Made by a program: the position numbers and the translations under genes
Part shown: in pieces, positions 24,525 through 32,112 of the stretch
How positions within the stretch are numbered: position 1 is the first letter of the stretch
How the letters are laid out: each line of letters opens with the position of its first letter
Assembly: GCA_022842865.1 (NCBI GenBank)
Contig: JALHOV010000014.1
Location: 1-32,735, forward strand
DNA from: Vulcanimicrobiota bacterium
Lineage (GTDB): Bacteria > Vulcanimicrobiota > Xenobia > Xenobiales > JADMJV01
Reading direction: 5' to 3'
Length of the DNA: 32,735 nucleotides
The notes under the pieces: generated by a model
Told to the model about the DNA's origin: nothing
The model's input: the letters and a program-made list of their open reading frames with translations, nothing else
The model's database searches: none

Positions 24525-25881
24525 CCAGCAAGAGATAGGTTCCGGCCAAAGGATCGAAATCGGGGTCCCAGAGGTTACGATGGAGCACCCCGGTCGAGGT
24601 CAGCACACTCCCCACCAGAGCGACCAGAGCGGCTTGAGAAAAGCGTTCGGACAACACGCTCACGGCGATTCCCCCCCACACCAGACCGAGCAGCAAGGGG
24701 GACCCGCTCCCTAGCGAGGCCAGAAAGGGCAGCCAGCAACTTGCCAGCAGCATTCCGTTGGGCTGGCGCACCTGATTGATGGAGACCCCGGCCGAGGAGA
24801 GGAGGAGAGCGCTGAGCACCATACCCATGGTGGGCAAAGGCACCCAGGCGAAAAACTGCCCGAACCCTCCCAGCAGGCTAAACAGCACCAGCAGCAGACC
24901 GGCTCCCTGGCAGTAGAATTGTCCGCCGCCCCAGCGACGGTAGCCCAGGTAGCCGGGTAGCACCGCCAGCGGCAAGCCACAGCCCAGGCAAGCACCGAGC
25001 ACGTTGAGGCAACCGAGCCCCAGCAAGCTGTTGCGCACGGCCGGCGCGTTGGGATAAGCCTGCGCCTCGCGCAGCAGCACCAGATCGCGAACCAGCGCCG
25101 CCACCAGTAAAGGTAGCGCCACTGTCAAAAATTCAGTGCGCAACCACAAGAACTGCAAGCCCTCTTCGATCCAGCCGAGTTGCCAGTTGGGCAACAGCGT
25201 GCTTTGAAAGTCGGGAACCTCAAAGCTCGTACCGGAAAAGACTTGGGCAGCCAGGCCCAAACCCAGCACCAGCCAGGCGGTGGATAACCCGAAGGGCCGG
25301 GGCAGTCCTACCACCAGGTAGGCGACCAAAGGTACCAGACCGGCCACCAGGAGCAGGGGATGCTGCTCCATCCAGGGCAGCAGACCGGTCAGAGACTGAA
25401 TGGCCAGAGCGGCCCCCAATCCCAGACACAACGGGAGCGACAAGCTGAAGCTCAGCCGGTGAGCGAAGGGCGCCAACAAGATCTGGCAGAGACCAACCAG
25501 CAAGGTGACCGCCACGCAGGCTGACCAGGTCAAACTGGAAGCGCTTTCCGCCGACATCCTGGCAATAGCCTGCTGATACATTGGCACCATCAGACCGCCG
25601 GTCAACAAAGTGGCCGCCCCCAGGCTGAAGCCATAAGGTAGGGCGGTGACAGCCGGACCTCCCCTGGATCCTTCGTGTCTGCGAGCCTGCCAGGCGGAAA
25701 AAAGCCAGGCCCCCACCAGTGGCCAGACCAGACCGGGAAGCACTTGCAAATAAAGGAACTCGGGGCGACTGAAGATGGCCTGGGTGAGCTGAGCCTGCAG
25801 CAGGTAGATGACCAGCAGTTGGCCGCCCAGCAATGACAGGAGGCACAACCCCGCTCCGCCCAGTTTTTCCACGTGCCTCAC
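24358..25881 (-). CDS. NCS2-like membrane permease with Pro/Ser-rich tail
   Basis: A 507-residue multispanning membrane protein with at least ten hydrophobic segments. It resembles a subgroup of the NCS2 (xanthine/uracil, AGZA) permeases: an early ALPYGFSLGAATLL motif, then REAQAYPNAPAVRNSLLGLG and LPGYLGYRRWGGG, corresponding to cytoplasmic and half-helix motifs of that subgroup. The substrate cannot be stated. Residues about 460-507 are a Pro/Ser/Asp-rich tail that starts just after the last membrane helix and lies wholly inside the convergent GT9 gene. The start is GTG 25881; a GTG three codons on is possible. It is divergent from the helicase gene with 58 bases between them. Confidence 0.7.
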   Translation of the reverse strand: MRHVEKLGGAGLCLLSLLGGQLLVIYLLQAQLTQAIFSRPEFLYLQVLPGLVWPLVGAWLFSAWQARRHEGSRGGPAVTALPYGFSLGAATLLTGGLMVPMYQQAIARMSAESASSLTWSACVAVTLLVGLCQILLAPFAHRLSFSLSLPLCLGLGAALAIQSLTGLLPWMEQHPLLLVAGLVPLVAYLVVGLPRPFGLSTAWLVLGLGLAAQVFSGTSFEVPDFQSTLLPNWQLGWIEEGLQFLWLRTEFLTVALPLLVAALVRDLVLLREAQAYPNAPAVRNSLLGLGCLNVLGACLGCGLPLAVLPGYLGYRRWGGGQFYCQGAGLLLVLFSLLGGFGQFFAWVPLPTMGMVLSALLLSSAGVSINQVRQPNGMLLASCWLPFLASLGSGSPLLLGLVWGGIAVSVLSERFSQAALVALVGSVLTSTGVLHRNLWDPDFDPLAGTYLLLAILLRVGHAAPAAQPPQQPLAEPSPSDSSDNLDRSVSDSLGDSPSAPAAALEPLQ

Positions 25882-25939
25882 CGATCAACTTTCTCGTTCT
25901 CCCCAGGCGGCTCCTGGGCGCAACGAGAAGGGGTGCTCC

Positions 25940-28003
25940 ATGCGTTCTCTGCTCCCTAAGACTTATTACCCTTTCTTCGCCCGTTTTCGGCATCCCAGCG
26001 CCATCCAGGAGAAGGCGGCGCGACCTTTATTGGAGGGAAAATCGGTGCTCCTGGTCTCAGCCACCGCTTCGGGCAAAACCGAGGCTTTCGTGGCACCGCT
26101 GGTGGAACGCTATTATGACGCCTTGCGCGCTGGCCAACAGCACCTCTTGCTGGTCTGCCCTACCCGGGCGCTGGTCAACGACGCGGCCCGCCGCCTACAG
26201 GGTCCGCTCAAGGCTTGTGGTCTCGAACTGAGGCGGCGTACTTCGGATGCATCGGAAAACCCGGAAGAACAGCCGGCCGCACTCTGGATCACCACCCCGG
26301 AGAGCCTGGACAGCCTGCTCTGTCGCCACGCTCGCTGGCTGGGGAATACGGCCGCGCTGATCTTAGATGAAATTCACCTGCTCTATGGCACCCCTCGCGG
26401 CACTCAGGCTCTCTGTTTGCTCAACCGTCTCGACTGGGTCTGCCGAGCGCTACAGAAACCGCTGCCTCAGCGGGTGGGCGCCACCGCCACGGCCAGTCAA
26501 CCGGACTTTATCGCTCGCTCGTTCCTGGGGCAAGATTCACAGGTCGTAGAGGAAACGGGCCGACGCCAGTTGCGAGCTCACTACCACGAGTGGATTGACT
26601 TCGACAATTTGCGCGATACGCTGGCCGATCTCAGTAAAGGACACAAGGTTTTGCTTTTCGCCTCCAGTCGGGCCGAGGCCGAGGAAGCAGCCACTTCCTT
26701 GCGCAGCCGTCCGCCCTTCGGAAGCCACGTCTACGTCCACCACTCCAGCCTCAGCCGCCAGCTGCGCTTGCAGGCCGAGCAATCCTTTCTGCGCCAGGGC
26801 TGCGCCCTGCTTTGTTCCACCACCACGATGGAAGTAGGGGTCGACGTGGGGGACATCGACTGGGTGGTGTTGCTGCATCCACCAGAAGATCGCCTCGGTT
26901 TCGTGCAGCGGGTGGGGCGGTCCGGTCGGCGCGGTGGACCCGCCCAGGTGGTGGCCTGTTTTCGCCAACCGGGCGAACGCATGCGATACCAGTATTTTCT
27001 GGAGCGCGCCCACGCCCCCAGCATGTCGACCGGGCCGGCCCCCCCGCACGAAAGCGTGGTGGTGCAGCAATCGCTGAGCTTGCTCTATCAAAATCCTCGC
27101 AAGTCCATCCAGGCGGCAGCAACCCTACAGCGCCTGCCGGAGGTTCTGGCTGACCATTGGGATGAAGAAGAAATCGAGAACACCCTGACCCGTTTGGTGG
27201 AAAGTAAATGGCTGCTGGAAGGCAATCCCGGCTACGTTCCTTCCCCCCGGTTGGACGCGGCCTATCGGCGCGGGCAGATGCACGCCAATATCGGCAGTCT
27301 GCAGCAAAAGCAAGTGGAAATCCGCGAGGCCTTCAGCGGCCGGGTGCTCGGAACGGTCGATGCCGATCGACGTGGCCGCATTCCCACCCGGATTACTCTG
27401 GGCGGTCACACGCAGAAGTTGCGCCAGGACTACAAACAGAAACAGGTTTTGGCCAAAGCGGAAACCGGACCGCAGGGAGAGGTAACCGTTCCTGGTTCGG
27501 GCCCGGCCGCTCCTATCGAGCTCGAAAGTAGCCAGGATTTCGCCGACTGGTTGGGATTAGGGCCGCGCTGCCTGCTGAGCGGACCGCAGGGAAACCTGCT
27601 CGGTCATTTTTTGGGCAGCTGCTGGGGCCAAATCTTCGCCCGCCACCTTTCCCAAAATTACCCGGGCCAGGTGTTTTATGCGGATGCCTACGTAGTTGCC
27701 TGGCAGGGCAGTTTTGTGGACGAGGTCTGGAATCAGGATGCCTTGTGGGGTTGTATGGAGAAATTTGCCCCCTCTATCCGTCAGAGTCTGCAGCTAGGGC
27801 GCTGGTTCTCTTACTTGTCGAAGAAACGGCAGCGCCAGGAGCTGCGTCAACAGCTGCGCTGGGACTGGGTCGAAAAGGTCTGGCTGAATAGCCCCATTCT
27901 TCCTGTATCTGGGGCCAGCGCCAGTGCACTTAAGGAATTCCTGAGACGGGACGCGGAACTGGCGGTTGCGGGATTTTTCCCTATTTCCGCGGAAGATTTG
28001 TAG
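25940..28003 (+). CDS. Lhr-like superfamily 2 DEAD/DEAH helicase
   Basis: A 687-residue ATP-dependent helicase. Motif I is SATASGKTE (40-48), Ia PTRALVND, motif II DEIH (143-146), motif III-like ATATAS (181-186), motif V TTTMEVGVDVGDID near 294 and motif VI QRVGRSGRRGG (323-333). A winged-helix-like region (about 420-480) and an extra C-terminal domain follow, as in Lhr family enzymes. It is much shorter than full E. coli Lhr (1538 residues), close to Lhr-core proteins. Likely roles are DNA repair or RNA processing; not shown by the sequence. The start ATG 25940 has GAAGGGG upstream; earlier codons are antisense to the permease. It is followed after one base by the pilT-like gene. Confidence 0.9.
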   Translation: MRSLLPKTYYPFFARFRHPSAIQEKAARPLLEGKSVLLVSATASGKTEAFVAPLVERYYDALRAGQQHLLLVCPTRALVNDAARRLQGPLKACGLELRRRTSDASENPEEQPAALWITTPESLDSLLCRHARWLGNTAALILDEIHLLYGTPRGTQALCLLNRLDWVCRALQKPLPQRVGATATASQPDFIARSFLGQDSQVVEETGRRQLRAHYHEWIDFDNLRDTLADLSKGHKVLLFASSRAEAEEAATSLRSRPPFGSHVYVHHSSLSRQLRLQAEQSFLRQGCALLCSTTTMEVGVDVGDIDWVVLLHPPEDRLGFVQRVGRSGRRGGPAQVVACFRQPGERMRYQYFLERAHAPSMSTGPAPPHESVVVQQSLSLLYQNPRKSIQAAATLQRLPEVLADHWDEEEIENTLTRLVESKWLLEGNPGYVPSPRLDAAYRRGQMHANIGSLQQKQVEIREAFSGRVLGTVDADRRGRIPTRITLGGHTQKLRQDYKQKQVLAKAETGPQGEVTVPGSGPAAPIELESSQDFADWLGLGPRCLLSGPQGNLLGHFLGSCWGQIFARHLSQNYPGQVFYADAYVVAWQGSFVDEVWNQDALWGCMEKFAPSIRQSLQLGRWFSYLSKKRQRQELRQQLRWDWVEKVWLNSPILPVSGASASALKEFLRRDAELAVAGFFPISAEDL

Positions 28004-28004
28004 A

Positions 28005-29426
28005 ATGAGCGACATCCCCTTCGAGCTACCCCTGCCGGGCAGTCCAGCCCCCTTGCTCTCCACAGAACTGGCAGCGGCCTCGCCCTTACTCACCACCCCA
28101 CTGTTGCCCGATCTCACGCCCCTCTCTCCTTCCGGTTCGGGAACAGAGCCGGCTATGGTGCAACTGCTGGAAAAACGACTGCAGCAACTGGAGGACCGGT
28201 TGCTGCGTCAGGAACGGGAACTGCAGGTGCTGCGCGCTCCCAGGCCGTCCGTCGTCTCGCTCGAGGAGAACCCGCGGGGAGTTTTTAGCGGCGAGGTCGT
28301 GCGCCCACCCGACCTGCAGTTCACTCTGGACGACTTGTTGCGTGTCGTCATCAGCTACAACGCTTCGGATCTGCACATCAAAGCCAATGCCCCCCCGACC
28401 GTCCGCCTCAATGGCGATCTGGTGCCCATCGGCGAACGCCCGCTGACGGAACAGGAATCCTTGTATCTGGTGATGTCGTCCATCCCCAAGGACAAGCGCC
28501 CCAAGCTGAACACCATCCGGGAAATTGACGCGGCCTATGTCTCCCGAGGGGTGCGGTTCCGACTCAACGCCTTTCTGGAGCGCGGCCGCGTCAGCGCTGC
28601 CTTCCGCATGGTCTCGACGCAGGTGCCAAATTTTGAGGCCCTTGGCCTACCCCCGGTTCTGGCACGTCTCTCCAATATGTATAACGGCCTGGTGCTGGTG
28701 ACCGGGCCAGCCGGCTCGGGAAAATCGACCACCCTGGCCGCCGTCATCGACTGGATCAACCGCAACCGCCGCGCCCACATCGTCACCATCGAAGACCCTA
28801 TCGAGTATTACCACCACGACATCCATTCGTTCGTTTCCCAGCGAGAAGTGGGGACCGACACCACCTCCTTCGCCGAAGCCCTGCGCCAGGCGCTACGCCA
28901 GGATCCGAACGTCATTATGGTCGGCGAAATGCGCGATACGGAAACCATTATGACGGCGGTGACCGCGGCCGAAACCGGTCATCTGGTGCTTTCCACTCTG
29001 CATACCCCGAACACGGTCCAGTCGATCGACCGTATTCTTGACACCTTTACGGGCGATCAGCAAAAGCAAATCCGCATGCTGCTCTCTTCCTGTTTACGCG
29101 GAGTGGTGTCGCAGAAGCTGTTGCAGCGGGTCGACGGCAAGGGCCGCGTGCCAGCCGTCGAGGTGCTGGTCTGCACCTCGACCGTGCAATCGCTTATCCT
29201 GGAAGGCAACACTAAGGAAATCTACCCGTACATTCAGCAGGGCGGCAGTGAGGGAATGCAGACCTTTACTTCCTCCCTCACGCGGCTTTTGGAACAGGGC
29301 ATGGTGACGCGCGAAGAAGCGGCCTTCCACGCCGAGCAGAGCACAGAATTCCGCCTGGCCAATCGGCACAACGAACAACCTCGCAGTGGAGCCAGTCCGA
29401 GCGGAAGCTATCTCAACCCCTTTTAG
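28005..29426 (+). CDS. pilT: PilT-like type IV pilus retraction ATPase with N-terminal extension
   Basis: A 473-residue hexameric secretion ATPase of the PilT/PilU group, which powers retraction of type IV pili at the inner membrane. Walker A is GPAGSGKST (234-242), the Asp box IEDPIEYYH, Walker B VIMVGEMRD (303-311) and the His box TGHLVLSTLHT (324-334). The GMQTFTSSLTRLLEQGMVTREEA end matches PilT C-termini. About 105 extra residues precede the PilT core: a Pro/Ser/Leu-rich part (1-48) and a coiled coil (50-78, EKRLQQLEDRLLRQE). The AIRNLIRE motif of classical PilT is replaced (STVQSLILEG). The start lies one base after the helicase stop, so translation is likely coupled. No other pilus gene is in view. 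Confidence 0.93.
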   Translation: MSDIPFELPLPGSPAPLLSTELAAASPLLTTPLLPDLTPLSPSGSGTEPAMVQLLEKRLQQLEDRLLRQERELQVLRAPRPSVVSLEENPRGVFSGEVVRPPDLQFTLDDLLRVVISYNASDLHIKANAPPTVRLNGDLVPIGERPLTEQESLYLVMSSIPKDKRPKLNTIREIDAAYVSRGVRFRLNAFLERGRVSAAFRMVSTQVPNFEALGLPPVLARLSNMYNGLVLVTGPAGSGKSTTLAAVIDWINRNRRAHIVTIEDPIEYYHHDIHSFVSQREVGTDTTSFAEALRQALRQDPNVIMVGEMRDTETIMTAVTAAETGHLVLSTLHTPNTVQSIDRILDTFTGDQQKQIRMLLSSCLRGVVSQKLLQRVDGKGRVPAVEVLVCTSTVQSLILEGNTKEIYPYIQQGGSEGMQTFTSSLTRLLEQGMVTREEAAFHAEQSTEFRLANRHNEQPRSGASPSGSYLNPF

Positions 29427-29437
29427 TTCCCAACGTA

Positions 29438-29483
29438 GTGGCGCGCCCAAAATTTGATTCTCATCAGGGGCTTAGCGCGCCAC
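29438..29483. repeat. Nine-base inverted repeat between convergent genes
   Basis: GTGGCGCGC at 29438-29446 is exactly complementary to GCGCGCCAC at 29475-29483 across a 28-base spacer. It lies between the ends of the pilT-like gene and the CDGSH gene. It lacks a T-run, so it may be a weak bidirectional terminator, an RNA-stabilising hairpin or a protein site. Confidence 0.5.
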
Positions 29484-29492
29484 GGAGGCTAG

Positions 29493-29735
29493 CTATTCTT
29501 CGATTTCCGCGTGAGCGCCGTCACAGTAAGGCGGGCTCTTGGTCAGTTTGCATTGGCAGAGACCGACCCGTTTGGGCTTGGCCAACTCAAACCGATGAGG
29601 GGTAAACGGGGTCCCGGCGTGAGAGCCGTCACAGAACGGTTGTTTTTTCGAGAGTCCGCAGCTACACCAGGAATAACTTCCCGGCTCCAGTTCCAGTCGG
29701 ACCGGGGCTGCTTCGGCGCAATGTGGCTTATCCAT
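29493..29735 (-). CDS. Tandem CDGSH iron-sulfur domain protein
   Basis: An 80-residue protein with two CDGSH-type 2Fe-2S binding motifs: CSCGLSKKQPFCDGSH near residues 24-39 and CQCKLTKSPPYCDGAH near 60-75. Both keep the three Cys and one His ligands typical of the mitoNEET-like fold. Tandem bacterial members are thought to carry electrons or clusters; the exact role is unknown. No membrane anchor is present. It is divergent from dcd with 96 bases between them. The start ATG 29735 is the only reasonable one. Confidence 0.92.
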   Translation of the reverse strand: MDKPHCAEAAPVRLELEPGSYSWCSCGLSKKQPFCDGSHAGTPFTPHRFELAKPKRVGLCQCKLTKSPPYCDGAHAEIEE

Positions 29736-29771
29736 GCGCGCTCGTTTCCCGCCAGCAGGATTTTCCCCTGC

Positions 29772-29791
29772 TATAATTGAATATTCTTCAA
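29772..29791 (+). promoter_or_regulatory. -10 element with overlapping palindrome upstream of dcd
   Basis: TATAAT at 29772-29777 is a perfect -10 box; no good -35 is seen at the usual distance. It overlaps a palindrome TTGAA-TATTC-TTCAA (29777-29791), which could be an operator site. The ribosome site of dcd (AGGGAGA) lies about nine bases before its ATG. Confidence 0.45.
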
Positions 29792-29831
29792 TCCAAATGG
29801 ACCATCTTCAGAAAATAGGGAGAATCCCCCC

Positions 29832-30350
29832 ATGGGCGTGTTGACCCGAGATGAAATTCTCAAAGCCGTAGAGCGGGGGGATATCGAAATCGACCCTTTT
29901 AACCCCGATCTGGTTGGCCCCGGTTCGGTCGATTTGCATCTCGACAATCAGTTTCGTGTCTTCAAGAAGCTGCACTACATTTACGACGTAACCGACGAAG
30001 CCGATTTCACTCAGATCACCGAACTGGTCGAAGTCAGAGATAACTTTGTGCTTTTGCCTGGCGAGAGTGCACTGGGCATCACCCGCGAACGCATCAAACT
30101 GGCGCCCTTCCTGTGTGGTCGCCTGGAAGGCCGCAGTCGCTTCGCTCGTCTGGGTCTGATGGTGCACGTAACCGCCGGATTCATGCAGCCGGGCATCAAC
30201 AATCGACAGGTGCTGGAAATCAGCAACGTCTCCTCGGTGGCCCTGGGCCTGCGCCCCGGCACCCGCCTTTGCCAGTTCATTTTCGAACGCACCGAAGGCG
30301 AGGCCGTCTACCAGGGCCGCTTCGCCTCCCAGTCTTTAGCCGGTTTTTAA
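29832..30350 (+). CDS. dcd: dCTP deaminase
   Basis: A 172-residue Dcd, which deaminates dCTP to dUTP (bifunctional relatives go on to dUMP), feeding dTMP synthesis by ThyA, also in this window. Visible signatures are GPGSVDLHLDNQFRVF, the EGRSRFARLGLMVHVTAGFMQPG core and the VLEISN strand, whose Glu corresponds to the catalytic residue. Whether it is mono- or bifunctional cannot be decided by eye. The gene has its own candidate promoter. Its stop overlaps that of the convergent MoaB-like gene by three bases. Confidence 0.94.
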   Translation: MGVLTRDEILKAVERGDIEIDPFNPDLVGPGSVDLHLDNQFRVFKKLHYIYDVTDEADFTQITELVEVRDNFVLLPGESALGITRERIKLAPFLCGRLEGRSRFARLGLMVHVTAGFMQPGINNRQVLEISNVSSVALGLRPGTRLCQFIFERTEGEAVYQGRFASQSLAGF

Positions 30351-30805
30351 CGGGCGGCCCAGTCCAGCAGCCGATCGATTTGGGGAACGAGCAAGCCGTC
30401 GAGGACGGTTTCGATGGCGGCTTCGTTCCCCGTGAGAGCGCCCAGCATGCGCCGGTGGGAACGGCCCAGACAGCCATGGGACCAGAGGGCGTTCGAGCCG
30501 ATGTGGGGCCAGAGCAACTGGGCCACCAGCGGCTGCCAGGCTGGCAAGTGTTGCTGCATGCTAGCCTCCACGTGACTCACCAGGGCTTCATTGCTCATAC
30601 CGGGCAAGTCGGCGACCACCAGGATGCCGTCAAAGCGCGGGTCGGTCAAGGCCGCCAGAAGCAATCCCTTGAGCCGACCAAGGTCGGGCCGCAGGACTTC
30701 GCGCACGATCTGGTCTTCAGCACTGCGCGTCAGGCGCTGTTGCACCATCTCCCCCAGGGGATCGTGCGGTGGCTCGGCCACGAAAGAAAGCAAGGCAATT
30801 TTCAT
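30347..30805 (-). CDS. Divergent MoaB/MogA-like protein
   Basis: A 152-residue protein that follows the layout of MoaB/MogA molybdopterin-binding proteins: an N-terminal strand and helix with QQRLTRSAEDQ, a VREVLRPDLGRLKGLLLAALTD helix, a hydrophobic strand DGILVVADLPG, LPAWQPLVAQLLWPHIGSNALWSHGCLG, then a LTGNEAAIETVLDGLLVPQI end (LPGxxxA..+.ll.P equivalent). The diagnostic TTGGTG substrate motif is missing (VVADLPG instead), and LPGS is LTGN. It may therefore bind another ligand or be a non-catalytic relative. The start ATG 30805 is divergent from the HD gene, 62 bases apart. I see no other molybdenum cofactor gene nearby. Confidence 0.65.
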   Translation of the reverse strand: MKIALLSFVAEPPHDPLGEMVQQRLTRSAEDQIVREVLRPDLGRLKGLLLAALTDPRFDGILVVADLPGMSNEALVSHVEASMQQHLPAWQPLVAQLLWPHIGSNALWSHGCLGRSHRRMLGALTGNEAAIETVLDGLLVPQIDRLLDWAAR

Positions 30806-30867
30806 AGGCCGCCGGCATTCGCTGTCCGCCAGGGAAGCGACCTGCAGACCCGCGAAGGGCGGCGCCT

Positions 30868-32112
30868 ATGTTGTCCGATCCCTGCAAGACCTTTCGTGAT
30901 CCCGTTCACGGCGACATCCAGCTCCCCCACGGCGTCATCTGTGAACTCATCGACCATCCCGACTTTCAGCGTCTGCGCCGCATTCGCCAGTTGGGCGTGT
31001 GCTACTCGACCTTTCACGGGGCCGAGCACTCTCGCTTTCAGCACACACTGGGGGCTTGTTGGCTGGCTTTTCAGGTGGTGCGCAACTGGACCTGGCAACA
31101 GCAAGTCGAGCTGACCCCTCAGGAAATCCGCGCCACGCTGTGCGCGGTGCTGCTTCACGACGTGGGCCACGGACCGTTTTCTCACGCCCTCGAACACGTC
31201 TTCACGGGAGTGGATCATGAGGCCATCGGCTGGGAGCTGATTCGCAGTCGCTTCCGCAGCGTGCTCGAACGCCACGGCGTGGAGCCAGAGATGGTGATTT
31301 CGATCTTGCGCGGCGATTACCCGCGGCGCGTGCTGCACGAACTAATTTCCGGGCAGCTGGACGTGGACCGCATGGACTATCTGCAGCGCGACTCGCTGTT
31401 CACCGGCACCCGCTACGGACTCTTTGACGTGCAACGAATCCTATCAAGTCTGACGGCCGTCTACGATCTGGAGCGCGGCTGCGAAGTGCTGGCGGTGGAC
31501 GCCAAGGCCATCGAAGCGGTCGAGGCCTTTCTCTTCAGCCGCTATTTTATGCACTGGCAGGTCTATTTCCACCGGGCCGTGCGCTCATCCGAGTTCCTGC
31601 TCCGCTCCATTCTGCAAAGGGCGCGCGCCCTCTATCCCCGGCGCTTGCAACTGCCCGACAGCCTGCGTTTCCTTTTTGAAGGAGGGGCTGGTCTGACGCC
31701 CAGCTTTCTGGCCAGCTTCATCGCCAGCGACGACAGCGACATCCTGCAGGCCATCAAACTCTGGCAGAACGGCCCGGACGCGGTGCTGGCCGATCTCTGC
31801 CAGCGCTTTCTAGGACGCCGCCTGCCCAAGGTCTTGGAAAGCGCCGACCCGGAGTTGCAGCAAGCGGTGCGCGCCATTGTGGAAAGGCGCTTTCCCGAGG
31901 TCGATCTTTACTTTGGAGTCGACCGACCCAGCGATCTGGCCCTGGAAGACGCCAAAACGCCCATTCGCGTGCTGACCGGCCGGGGACGCCAATGGAGTCA
32001 CCTGGCCGAGGTAACGCGCACCAAGGCGCTGCGCTCGCTGAGTGAACGCGTCAGTCAGGATATGATTTTGTTTCCGCCGGAATGCCGAGAGGAAGTGGAA
32101 CGGTTACTCTGA
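30868..32112 (+). CDS. HD-domain phosphohydrolase (dGTPase-like)
   Basis: A 414-residue COG1078-type HD hydrolase. Metal and substrate residues are in place: HSRFQHTLG (His54, His59), the HD pair His97-Asp98 in LLHDVGHGPFSHALEH, and Asp165 in QLDVDRMDYLQRDS. Relatives (for example YwfO) hydrolyse dNTPs or other nucleotides; activity must be taken as probable. The C-terminal third is a helical domain that I do not recognise further. It may balance dNTP pools with the nearby dcd. Its stop overlaps the stop of the convergent hemQ gene by nine bases. Confidence 0.9.
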   Translation: MLSDPCKTFRDPVHGDIQLPHGVICELIDHPDFQRLRRIRQLGVCYSTFHGAEHSRFQHTLGACWLAFQVVRNWTWQQQVELTPQEIRATLCAVLLHDVGHGPFSHALEHVFTGVDHEAIGWELIRSRFRSVLERHGVEPEMVISILRGDYPRRVLHELISGQLDVDRMDYLQRDSLFTGTRYGLFDVQRILSSLTAVYDLERGCEVLAVDAKAIEAVEAFLFSRYFMHWQVYFHRAVRSSEFLLRSILQRARALYPRRLQLPDSLRFLFEGGAGLTPSFLASFIASDDSDILQAIKLWQNGPDAVLADLCQRFLGRRLPKVLESADPELQQAVRAIVERRFPEVDLYFGVDRPSDLALEDAKTPIRVLTGRGRQWSHLAEVTRTKALRSLSERVSQDMILFPPECREEVERLL

